This document shows positions 39,115-45,031 of a stretch of 45,031 nucleotides of DNA, in pieces. A program made the translations under genes and the position numbers. The stretch is taken from NCBI GenBank assembly GCA_050330975.1, contig JBHJHK010000293.1:1-45031 (forward strand), given 5' to 3'. Below the pieces are notes generated by a model, which did not search any database, was not told the DNA's origin, and saw only the letters and a program-made list of their open reading frames with translations. Each line of letters begins with the position of its first letter. Position 1 is the first letter of the stretch. Source of the DNA: JBHJHK01 sp050330975 (GTDB lineage: Bacteria > Pseudomonadota > Gammaproteobacteria > Competibacterales > Competibacteraceae).

Positions 39115-39903
39115 ATGGCCAAAGATTCCCCGTTATCCGCTACCCTCGACGGCCCCTGGGGTGACCAACTCCGCCGCTTGGCCGAGCTCATCGAGGCCAT
39201 CCGCAGCCAGTACGAGCGCTACCTGCGCTGGATCCGCTACGGCGTCATGGCCCTTTTGTCCCTCTTGGCCCTGGCCATGGTCTTCGTCAGCGGTTGGGCG
39301 GTGTTGGGTTTGGTCTTGGGGGCGATCATCGTCAGTTTTTTTCGCTTTAAGCTCCCCGCCCCCGGTCCCCTGCGCCAGTTGGTGGCGCTGTTGGCCCGCT
39401 GGGGAGGTGACGCCCACAGCCGCAGCCCCCTCGTGGGGGAGATCGACGGCGCCCGGCTGTCGTCGGGGGAGCCGGTGCGAGAGGCCCGCAGCCCCGGGGG
39501 CAAGATGAAGCGCTACTACCGCAGGCCGCTGGGGCGGTTTCGCTTTGCCCTGGCCGACGGCAATTTGCTGGCGGTGGACATCACCGGCAAGGCCAAGGTC
39601 AAGGCGGGCCAAACCCTCCACGAGCGCTACCACATCCGGGGGCGGCTCAAGCTCAACCCGAGCCGCTACACCTCCCCCGAGGGGGGTTGGCAGGTGGATA
39701 ATTTCCAGGTGCGGCCGGTGCAAAACCGCGGCGAACGCCACCTGTGCTTTTGGGGCGACGTCGATGCCGCCAAGACCAAGGGCAAGGCCCGGGGCGCCCC
39801 AGCCCTGGGCACCTGGCGGCCCCTGGACGCCGTGGTGGGGGAGATCTACCGGCGTCTCCAGGGGGAAGGAGCGGGGACGGTGGATTTCAAATTGGAACTC
39901 TAG
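39115..39903 (+). CDS. Membrane protein of unknown function
   Basis: A 262-residue protein I do not recognise. The N-terminal 35 residues form a probable amphipathic or coiled helix ('LRRLAELIEAIRSQYERYLRWI'). Two adjacent membrane helices follow ('YGVMALLSLLALAMVFVSGWAVLGLVLGAI' region, 42-70). The remaining 180 residues are basic and soluble, with 'GKMKRYYRRPLGRFRFALADG', 'YHIRGRLKLNPSRYTSPEGG' and 'RHLCFWGDVDAAK'. GAGG lies before the ATG. It sits between the kinase and aldolase genes with short gaps, in one likely operon. Confidence 0.65.
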   Translation: MAKDSPLSATLDGPWGDQLRRLAELIEAIRSQYERYLRWIRYGVMALLSLLALAMVFVSGWAVLGLVLGAIIVSFFRFKLPAPGPLRQLVALLARWGGDAHSRSPLVGEIDGARLSSGEPVREARSPGGKMKRYYRRPLGRFRFALADGNLLAVDITGKAKVKAGQTLHERYHIRGRLKLNPSRYTSPEGGWQVDNFQVRPVQNRGERHLCFWGDVDAAKTKGKARGAPALGTWRPLDAVVGEIYRRLQGEGAGTVDFKLEL

Positions 39904-39930
39904 GCTCGGAACTCTAGGCGAGGTATCTCC

Positions 39931-40686
39931 ATGGAGAACCCCATCAAAGCCACCTGGCGGCGCGGCGAGTGTATTGTCAACGGCTGGATGATCTTACCCT
40001 CCCCTGAACTGGCCGAGATCATGGGCCAATTGCCCTTCGACGCCCTCTGCCTCGATCTCCAACACGGCCTCATGGACTACGGGGCGGCGTTGGGTATGCT
40101 CCGGGCCGCTGGATCTCGACTGCCCCTGGGCTGTCGGGTGCCCTGGAACGAGCCGGCCATGGTCATGAAGATGCTAGACGTCGGCTGCTTGGCGATCATC
40201 GCCCCCATGGTCAACGACCCCACCGAAGCCAAAGCCTTTGTGGGGGCCTGCCGCTACCCCCCGGTGGGTTACCGTTCCTGGGGTCCCACCCGGGCCCAGC
40301 TGGCCCTGGGGAAAGACTACGGTCAATGGGCCAATGACCAAGTGGTCACCTTGGCCATGATCGAAACCCAGGCGGGCCTGGAAAACGTGGAGGCCATCGC
40401 CGCCGTAGAAGGTCTAGATGCCCTCTACATCGGCCCGGCGGATTTGGCCCTTTCCCTGGGGCATCCCCCCTTACCCGTACCCACCGCCCCCGAGGTACTG
40501 GCTGCCATCGACCGCATTTTGAAAGCGGCCCGTGCCGCCGGCAAGGTCGCTGGCATCCACTGCGGCTCCCCGGCCATGTTGCGGGAAATGCGCCGCCGGG
40601 GCTTCCAGTTCGTCACCCTCTACAGCGAGGCGTTGTTCTTCACCCAAGCCATGGCCCAGGCCCTGGCGGAAGCCCGGGGCGATTGA
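39931..40686 (+). CDS. HpcH/HpaI-type aldolase
   Basis: A 251-residue class II pyruvate or 2-keto acid aldolase of the HpcH/HpaI/GarL family, TIM-barrel fold. Family features: 'FDALCLDLQHGLMDY' with the catalytic His, 'CRVPWNEPAMVMKMLDVG', 'AIIAPMVNDPTEAKAFV', 'CRYPPVGYRSWGPTRAQL', 'LAMIETQAGLENVEAI' with the metal-binding Glu, and 'GLDALYIGPADLALSLG' with the metal-binding Asp. Relatives cleave 2-keto-3-deoxy sugars. In this context it may make or break a keto-deoxy sugar used by the neighbouring transferases; this is inference. Its 3' end overlaps the convergent glycosyltransferase gene by 47 bases. Confidence 0.88.
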   Translation: MENPIKATWRRGECIVNGWMILPSPELAEIMGQLPFDALCLDLQHGLMDYGAALGMLRAAGSRLPLGCRVPWNEPAMVMKMLDVGCLAIIAPMVNDPTEAKAFVGACRYPPVGYRSWGPTRAQLALGKDYGQWANDQVVTLAMIETQAGLENVEAIAAVEGLDALYIGPADLALSLGHPPLPVPTAPEVLAAIDRILKAARAAGKVAGIHCGSPAMLREMRRRGFQFVTLYSEALFFTQAMAQALAEARGD

Positions 40687-41803
40687 GCAGGGCTCCATGG
40701 ACGGCCTGTAACTGGGCGACGGCGTTCGCCCAGCTATGGCGTTCTGCCAGCTGACGGCCCAACCTCGCCAGGCGGGCGGCCAGGGCTGGATCGTCCAACA
40801 GCGCGGCGATGCCTGTGGCCAGGGCCGTGGGATCGTCGGGGGGCACTAGCCAAGCGTCCTCGCCGTGGCTCACCAGGGCCTCCACCAAGGGGAGTCGCGA
40901 GGCCACCACCGGACAGCCGGCGGCCAAGTATTCCAAGAGCTTGATGGGGCAGGCCCCCTGGCGGCGGTTGCGGGGGTCGTCGGCCAGGGGCGCGATGGCC
41001 ACGGCGGCTCGGGCCAGGAAGGTATCCAACAAACCGGGAGCCACTGCCGGTTGAATCAACAGCCGATCCCCCACCCCCAAGGCCTGGGCTGTGCGCAGCA
41101 ATCGCCCCGCGTCGCCCCGGTCCCGGGGGCCCACCAAACGCAATTTGATGGGTGCCGGCAACAGGGCGAGGGCGTCGATGGCGGTGTCGAGGCCCTGCCA
41201 GGGGCTAAAGGTTCCCATGTAGAACACTTCCGGGGGCATTTCTGGCTGGCGGGGTGCGTTGCCCCAGGCCGATCCATCGACCCCGTTGGCGATGACCGCC
41301 ACCCGCTTTGCCCCTCGGGCCTGCAACCATGACGCCGTCACGGGACTGGGGGTGATCACCCCCTCCACGGCCTTCAACACCGCGTCTTCCCGGTGCTGCA
41401 ACTTGGCTATGAGCTGGGGTTCTTTGGTCAAGGCGGGGTAGCTCAGGGGCCATTCGATGCTCGGCAGGCCGTTGACCTCGAACAGTAGCGGCGGATGCCC
41501 GGGCCAGCGCACCAGCTCCAGGCCCTCCCAGGGGGAGCGAAATTGGATCAGTTGATAGTGGCCTTGACGGGCGTAGCTGGCCGCCAGGCGGCCAAAGGCC
41601 AACGCCCGATCCAGGATGCTGGGCGCCCGGGGGGGCGGCGGCAGGCAGCGGGCCCCGGCGATACGGGTCAACTCGGGGGGGGTGAGGCAACAGAGGTCCA
41701 CCTCGACCCCGGCTTGGGTCAAGCCCTCCACAAAGGCCAGGATGTGGCGGCTGGCCCCCTTGGGGGCCGGCACCCGGTCAAAGGCGCAGTAGAGGAGGCG
41801 CAA
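40640..41803 (-). CDS. GT4-like glycosyltransferase
   Basis: About 387 residues. The N-terminal 'RLLYCAFDRVPAPKGASRHILAFVEGL' is the acceptor-side start. 'LQARGAKRVAVIANGVDGSAW', 'VFYMGTFSPWQGLDTAIDALALL', 'LRLVGPRDRGD' and 'GACPIKLLEYLAAGCPVVAS' are the GT4 donor-side motifs with the EX-type Glu. The start is uncertain: the frame is open past the end of the radical SAM gene, and TTG 41803, five bases behind that gene's stop, is the simplest choice. It and the radical SAM gene probably form one transcript. Confidence 0.82.
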   Translation of the reverse strand: MRLLYCAFDRVPAPKGASRHILAFVEGLTQAGVEVDLCCLTPPELTRIAGARCLPPPPRAPSILDRALAFGRLAASYARQGHYQLIQFRSPWEGLELVRWPGHPPLLFEVNGLPSIEWPLSYPALTKEPQLIAKLQHREDAVLKAVEGVITPSPVTASWLQARGAKRVAVIANGVDGSAWGNAPRQPEMPPEVFYMGTFSPWQGLDTAIDALALLPAPIKLRLVGPRDRGDAGRLLRTAQALGVGDRLLIQPAVAPGLLDTFLARAAVAIAPLADDPRNRRQGACPIKLLEYLAAGCPVVASRLPLVEALVSHGEDAWLVPPDDPTALATGIAALLDDPALAARLARLGRQLAERHSWANAVAQLQAVHGALLNRPGLPPGPGPWLG

Positions 41804-41807
41804 GGGG

Positions 41808-42908
41808 TCAGCGCCGGTGGCGGTGGCGCAGCTCGCGCCAGCGGTTGAGCCAAGGGTTTCCCTGGGCCAGGGTTTCCAGCCGGCGGTTGTGGTGGGTGAA
41901 CATATCGCACTGGCGGCAGGCGGGCAGCAAGGGTAGCCGTTCTCGCCGGCGCAGGGCGGCAAAGGCCTCCCCGCGCCAAATGGCGGTAAAACTCTCCCGA
42001 CGCAGATCCCCCACCACCGGGCGGCGGGGGGTCATACAGCACACGCTTACCCGGCCGGCGTGGTCGATGAGGGCGTGGGTCCAGGGGGCGTAGCAGCGGT
42101 GGTGGTCGTAGTAGCCCCGGGCGTAGTCACCCCGGCTGTCGTGGTCCACCAGGGCGTCGCTGCGGCCAAAGGGGTAGGCGTCGCGGCTGTGGCGCAACAC
42201 CCCCAAACGGCGTCCCTCCCGAGCTAGCTGGGGGGCGATGCGGGCGTTGTAGTCGCGGATTTCCTCCCCGCTCAGGGCACCCAAGTCCGACTGGTGGGGG
42301 TCCACGGGGATGAGATTTAAGGCGCCGGCTCCCAGGGCGTGGACCACGCTCGCCATGGGGCCGAGGCTTGAATAGTTCAGGGGGGTGACCACGGTATTGA
42401 CCCGCACTTTGCCCGGGGGGAGGGCGGCGCTCAAGCGGCGGATGCCGGCCACGGTGCGGGCCCAACAGCCCGGGACGCCGCGGACGGCTTCGTGGATGGC
42501 GGGGTCGGGGCTATCCAACGAGATGTTGGCCCGGCGGAGCCCCGCGGCCACCAGGGAGGCCACTCGGGCCTCGGTGAGGGCGGTGCCGTTGGTGGTCATG
42601 GTGACCCGGATGCCCTGGCGGTAGGCCCGGGCGATGAGGGTCTCCAAATCCCGCCGCAGGGTGGGCTCGCCGCCGCTCAGGTGGAGTTTGCGACAGCCCA
42701 GGGTGGCCAACTCGTCCACCACGGGTAAAAAGGCCTCCAACGGCAGGGGTGCCTCTTCTTCGTCGCGCCAGTGGCGGCACATGGCGCAGCGCAAGTTGCA
42801 GGTCCACACCAGCTTGAGTTTGATGTACAAAGGCCGGTGGGGCCGGCCCGCGGCCACGGCCGCGGCAAAGGCCCGGGCCTCGGCGGCGATGAGGGTGGGG
42901 TCGTGCAC
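41808..42908 (-). CDS. Radical SAM protein with SPASM-like C-terminus
   Basis: A 366-residue radical SAM enzyme. The [4Fe-4S] ligands are Cys 37, 41 and 44 in 'VWTCNLRCAMCRHW'; 'LHLSGGEPTLRRDLETLI' and 'VTMTTNGTALTE' are SAM-binding elements, and 'RANISLDSPDPAIHEAVRG' follows. The C-terminus has further Cys in 'HHRCYAPWTHALIDHAGRVS', 'VCCMTP' and 'LPACRQCDMF', as in SPASM/twitch domains that hold extra clusters. Such proteins modify peptides, sugars or lipids; the substrate here is unknown. GTG 42908 has AGGGAG six bases ahead. It is the last native-composition gene before the AT-rich island. Confidence 0.88.
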   Translation of the reverse strand: MHDPTLIAAEARAFAAAVAAGRPHRPLYIKLKLVWTCNLRCAMCRHWRDEEEAPLPLEAFLPVVDELATLGCRKLHLSGGEPTLRRDLETLIARAYRQGIRVTMTTNGTALTEARVASLVAAGLRRANISLDSPDPAIHEAVRGVPGCWARTVAGIRRLSAALPPGKVRVNTVVTPLNYSSLGPMASVVHALGAGALNLIPVDPHQSDLGALSGEEIRDYNARIAPQLAREGRRLGVLRHSRDAYPFGRSDALVDHDSRGDYARGYYDHHRCYAPWTHALIDHAGRVSVCCMTPRRPVVGDLRRESFTAIWRGEAFAALRRRERLPLLPACRQCDMFTHHNRRLETLAQGNPWLNRWRELRHRHRR

Positions 42909-43062
42909 GGCGTCTCCCTGGGGCTGTCTCGGTGGTGGTTGCCCTTGGGATTATTCTATCTTGGATGAGCGCCAAGGCGGTTCGGTGCCTTTTTTTAGCA
43001 GATCCAGCGGCCCGATGAAACATCACACCATCGTTACAGACAGAATGTCGCCGCAGTTCTGG

Positions 43063-43152
43063 CCCTAACACGTTGCACACACTACCCGTTTAGGGGTTAG
43101 CGGCCAGCAGCTAGCGGTGCGTACAACGCCCACGCTCAGTGGGAAGTTAGGC
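43063..43152 (-). repeat. attC-like site behind the ATP-grasp gene
   Basis: On the gene strand the segment opens with GCCTAAC (43152-43146), an exact inverse-core form that includes the stop codon of the ATP-grasp gene. It closes with GTTAGGG (43069-43063), six of seven bases complementary to it. Inside, GTTGTACGCAC (43127-43117) faces GTGTGTGCAAC (43082-43072) with nine of eleven pairing. A 90-base imperfect palindrome starting at a gene's stop is the layout of an integron cassette recombination site. It also marks the step from high to low GC. Confidence 0.45.
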
Positions 43153-43962
43153 GCTAACCCGTTGTAAAATACGTTGCCATAACAATTGTGGAATAATTCC
43201 TGCGTAACCCGACTCTTGAGCATCATTGCATTCAATAACGAGCCAATCTCCAGATTGAGTTTTTGCGATATCAATGACTAAAAAAGGGACTTGAATGCGT
43301 TGCGCGACCACTCTAGCGATCTCAAGTCCAGATTCAATATCAGATGCACGATAGCTTGGCAACTGATACCAATACTGCCCCCAACCTACACAATCACCAT
43401 TCCACCAAAAAGATCGAAACTCCAGTGAAGGCTTCACTTTGCCGGGTACTGCGCCCGATACAGGTTGAAGCTCGACGAATTCTCTAATTGCTATTTGTTG
43501 CCATCGAAGAATGGGATCATGATGATAATTTCGTTTGATGTTTTGATATTGTGTTTCGTCGAAAGCGATAGCTAAAGCTGGATTGTGTTTGCTGGTTTGA
43601 CGAGAGCCTTTAATAAAAACTGGCCAACCGAATTTATCTTGAATTTCATCGACTGAGGGAAATTCGTCTGCCCAAATGCTGCGGGGAGTAAATTCTGAAA
43701 TGAGAGGATACCATTTTGATAGTTCACTCGATAATGCGTGTTCTTCAGGTGAGTTGATGGGCCGTAGACTCATGCTGAGTTTTTCTTCATATTCTTTTTG
43801 GTAATTTTGGATAGCGCCTATTCTTAAAACGCACGATTCGTTGTCAGCAAAACAAATAGGGTGCTTGCAGTTGAAAAAAAGCTCAAAATCAAAGTCATAC
43901 ACGGGTGCATTTATCGGTTTGCTAATGATGTTGAGCTTGTCTTCAAGTCGCAGTATGTTCAT
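43147..43962 (-). CDS. ATP-grasp domain protein in an AT-rich cassette
   Basis: A 271-residue protein with an ATP-grasp-like core in its C-terminal two thirds: 'GWPVFIKGSRQTSKHNPALAI' (nucleotide-binding Lys), 'QIAIREFVELQPV' (the hinge with Glu), 'LEFRSFWWNGDCVGWGQYW' (Arg), and 'PFLVIDIAKTQSGDWLVIECND' with acidic and Asn metal ligands, then 'GYAGI'. ATP-grasp ligases join a carboxylate to an amine or thiol; this form resembles the DUF4343/R2K group seen in accessory DNA. The N-terminal 90 residues are variable. GC content is far below the rest of the window. The gene is flanked by attC-like sequences, so it was probably acquired. Confidence 0.72.
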   Translation of the reverse strand: MNILRLEDKLNIISKPINAPVYDFDFELFFNCKHPICFADNESCVLRIGAIQNYQKEYEEKLSMSLRPINSPEEHALSSELSKWYPLISEFTPRSIWADEFPSVDEIQDKFGWPVFIKGSRQTSKHNPALAIAFDETQYQNIKRNYHHDPILRWQQIAIREFVELQPVSGAVPGKVKPSLEFRSFWWNGDCVGWGQYWYQLPSYRASDIESGLEIARVVAQRIQVPFLVIDIAKTQSGDWLVIECNDAQESGYAGIIPQLLWQRILQRVSA

Positions 43963-43985
43963 CGTATCTCAATGATTCACGAGAA

Positions 43986-44047
43986 AGGTAACCGGCGGAC
44001 AAGGGGGCACAGCGGATTTTCCGTCCATGTTAACTCGCTGGTTAGGC
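43986..44047 (-). repeat. attC-like site upstream of the ATP-grasp gene
   Basis: On the gene strand it begins with GCCTAAC (44047-44041), identical to the start of the other site, and reaches GGTTACC (43992-43986), a partial match to the GTTRRRY core. Inner complementary pieces TAAC/GTTA and GGAC/GTCC support a folded palindrome of about 60 bases. The ATG of the ATP-grasp gene lies 24 bases further, as expected in a cassette. The right-hand core is degenerate, so this is tentative. Confidence 0.35.
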
Positions 44048-44167
44048 CCTATTTGAGCCGACGGATGGTGTTACGATCTTTCGATCATTTGATTGCTGCT
44101 CTACTCAGGCATTGTCAAAAATAAAAGGATGCTCATTATTCGGGCTGGTAGTCGCTGGATTTAAATA

Positions 44168-44314
44168 TTACGCGACCGATTTTCGTTGGGTTTTGATTTC
44201 TCTGACAATGTTTTTCACAGACAGTCCTTCGAATAGTTTGTCGCGTTCTACGGTGTAATTCCTTGAACCTGTTCTCAAGTGATTTAGAAACCGAATTGTA
44301 TCAACCACCCCCAT
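44168..44314 (-). CDS. Possible small protein of 48 residues
   Basis: ATG 44314 to TAA 44168 encodes a basic peptide starting 'MGVVDTIRFLNHLRTGSRNY' and continuing 'TVERDKLFEGLSVKNIVREI', with no low-complexity run. An AGG lies seven bases before the ATG. I do not recognise it. It could be a cassette gene, a fragment, or chance. Its ribosome site falls in the 3' arm of the hairpin at 44316-44346, which might hinder its translation. Confidence 0.35.
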   Translation of the reverse strand: MGVVDTIRFLNHLRTGSRNYTVERDKLFEGLSVKNIVREIKTQRKSVA

Positions 44315-44315
44315 T

Positions 44316-44349
44316 AAGAGCCTATTTCAATTCGAAATTGGCTCTTTTT
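44316..44349 (+). terminator. Intrinsic terminator-like hairpin, plus strand
   Basis: AAGAGCC (44316-44322) pairs with GGCTCTT (44340-44346); after one T-T mismatch ATTTC pairs with GAAAT around the loop AATTC, and a T run follows to 44349. It is a good intrinsic terminator for plus-strand transcription, though no plus-strand gene ends here. Read on the minus strand it is only a stem in front of the 48-residue frame. Confidence 0.55.
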
Positions 44350-44583
44350 ACAAGATGAATTTGCAAATTCTTTCAAAATTTCTTTTCTCTTTGGCCCGTC
44401 CAAAACGGGCGACGGCGACCCTATCATCGGCGTGGCAGATGACGGTACTGATGGTGATGACGACCCTATCAAGGATGACATGGCGGGTCTTAGTCGCCAA
44501 AATCGACGCGATCAACCCCCATAAAATAACTATGCATTTATACAATCACCCTGTCACAAGACTTGATCCTAGTGATTTCACCA
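44350..44583. other. AT-rich spacer with a short Asp-rich repeat in one frame
   Basis: No firm gene. CGACCCTATCA occurs at 44416-44426 and 44461-44471, 45 bases apart, and the plus frame through it reads 'GDGDPIIGVADDGTDGDDDP', like acidic calcium-binding repeats, but has no start codon and stops at 44522. A minus frame (44348-44545, 65 residues) shows no domain. It may be decayed coding DNA. Confidence 0.4.
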
Positions 44584-45031
44584 CTACAGCCAGCGAGGCT
44601 TTGGTATCAACCAATAATCTTTCCGGTTTATTCTTATCCAGCGCGTGTCCCGGCCGAAGCGAACCACCGCAGCGGGCCATAGATCGGCTGGTGGGTGTTC
44701 TCCAAAGAAATGGTAGTAACTAGCACGAGTGCAACTATACCAGTCTTCATACTTTGAATCCTCAAAAGACCCACCGCGAGTAGGTCCATGATGTAGCGGT
44801 CGAGGTAACAGTCGGCAAAAATCTTCCCAATAATTTTGAGTATAGAGCAAATGTAAATGCCATACCTGATCTACCTGATCCGATGGTGTAACAGAGTGAC
44901 TCGCTACCATGGCCAAAAAAACAAAGCGGCGATATTCTTCAATGGCCCTTTGAGCAAGCTCAGAGGACCAATGGTTGTCCCTAGCTAGACGCTGACTAAA
45001 GGGCAAAACTGCCTGAGAATCATCAAAGGCA
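44584..45031 (-). CDS. GRDP-like (glycine-rich domain protein-like) protein, 5' end outside window
   Basis: The visible 148 residues begin beyond the window edge and end at TAG 44584-44586. They match the GRDP-like domain: 'LPFSQRLARDNHWSSELAQR', 'AIEEYRRFVFLA', 'VTPSDQVDQVWHLHLLYTQN', then 'YWEDFCRLL', 'PLHHGPTRGG', 'DWYSCTRASYYHFFGEHPP' and 'DLWP'. The 'VDQVWHLHLLYT' segment is diagnostic. The family occurs in bacteria and plants with unknown function and usually forms the N-terminal part of larger membrane proteins; here it ends after the domain ('YWLIPKPRWL'). Its composition is between that of the island and the core. It is transcribed in the same direction as the ATP-grasp gene. Confidence 0.75.
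   Translation of the reverse strand, partial: AFDDSQAVLPFSQRLARDNHWSSELAQRAIEEYRRFVFLAMVASHSVTPSDQVDQVWHLHLLYTQNYWEDFCRLLPRPLHHGPTRGGSFEDSKYEDWYSCTRASYYHFFGEHPPADLWPAAVVRFGRDTRWIRINRKDYWLIPKPRWL

Noticed and set aside
43081..43160. tRNA-like fold or phage attachment site at the island border
   Set aside because: No anticodon arm or CCA end can be drawn and no integrase is seen; the attC-like reading explains the palindromes better.
44355..44723. 122-codon plus-strand frame in the AT-rich region
   Set aside because: It overlaps the end of the GRDP-like gene, shows no domain and has mixed composition; likely chance.

Overview
The window reads as chromosomal DNA of a high-GC gammaproteobacterium. 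The evidence is gene order: sdhCDAB followed by sdhE and an ygfX/cptA-like gene, then rpoE-rseA-rseB-rseC, then lepA-lepB-DUF4845-rnc-era-recO. CysB, Fur, DapD, YgfZ and RlmD of gammaproteobacterial type agree with this. I cannot name the genus. No rRNA, tRNA, CRISPR array or complete insertion sequence was found. Assignments rest on motif recognition by eye; no database search was run.

Left part (1-12.6 kb). An rlmM cut short by an early stop lies behind fur. An HNH nuclease gene is divergent from a proton-translocating transhydrogenase operon (pntA, pntAB, pntB), whose pntB is split in two by an in-frame TAG. A yidD with an internal TAG comes next and shares a CTAG stop with convergent dapD. 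Upstream of dapD lies a GGDEF-EAL gene with a degenerate GGDEF motif. Then follow cysB (with a 9-bp tandem repeat just behind its stop), a large unknown periplasmic protein, and ygfZ.

Central core (12.6-28 kb). This is a respiratory and housekeeping block: SdhAF4, succinate dehydrogenase and its flavinylation factor SdhE, an ygfX-like gene, the sigma-E envelope-stress operon behind a sigma-E-like promoter, the lepA to recO series, a DEDD exonuclease and RlmD. Flavinylation, Fe-S and envelope functions sit close together and are mostly on the plus strand.

Right-central part (28-36 kb). Three YceI-family proteins surround a cytochrome b561, followed by a 44-codon remnant of a SulP transporter between direct repeats. 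Then come a VOC/glyoxalase-like gene, a FIST sensor, an aminotransferase, RluE, a HAD phosphatase and a small PepSY-like membrane protein.

Right end (36-45 kb). An accessory cluster holds three glycosyltransferases, a Cys-rich small protein, a P-loop kinase, a membrane protein, an HpcH/HpaI-type aldolase and a radical SAM protein. It is probably concerned with a modified sugar or surface glycan, but the product is unknown. From about 43.06 kb the base composition drops sharply in GC. An ATP-grasp gene there is bracketed by two attC-like sequences, suggesting an integron-type cassette, followed by a small ORF, a hairpin and the 3' part of a GRDP-like gene that runs off the window.
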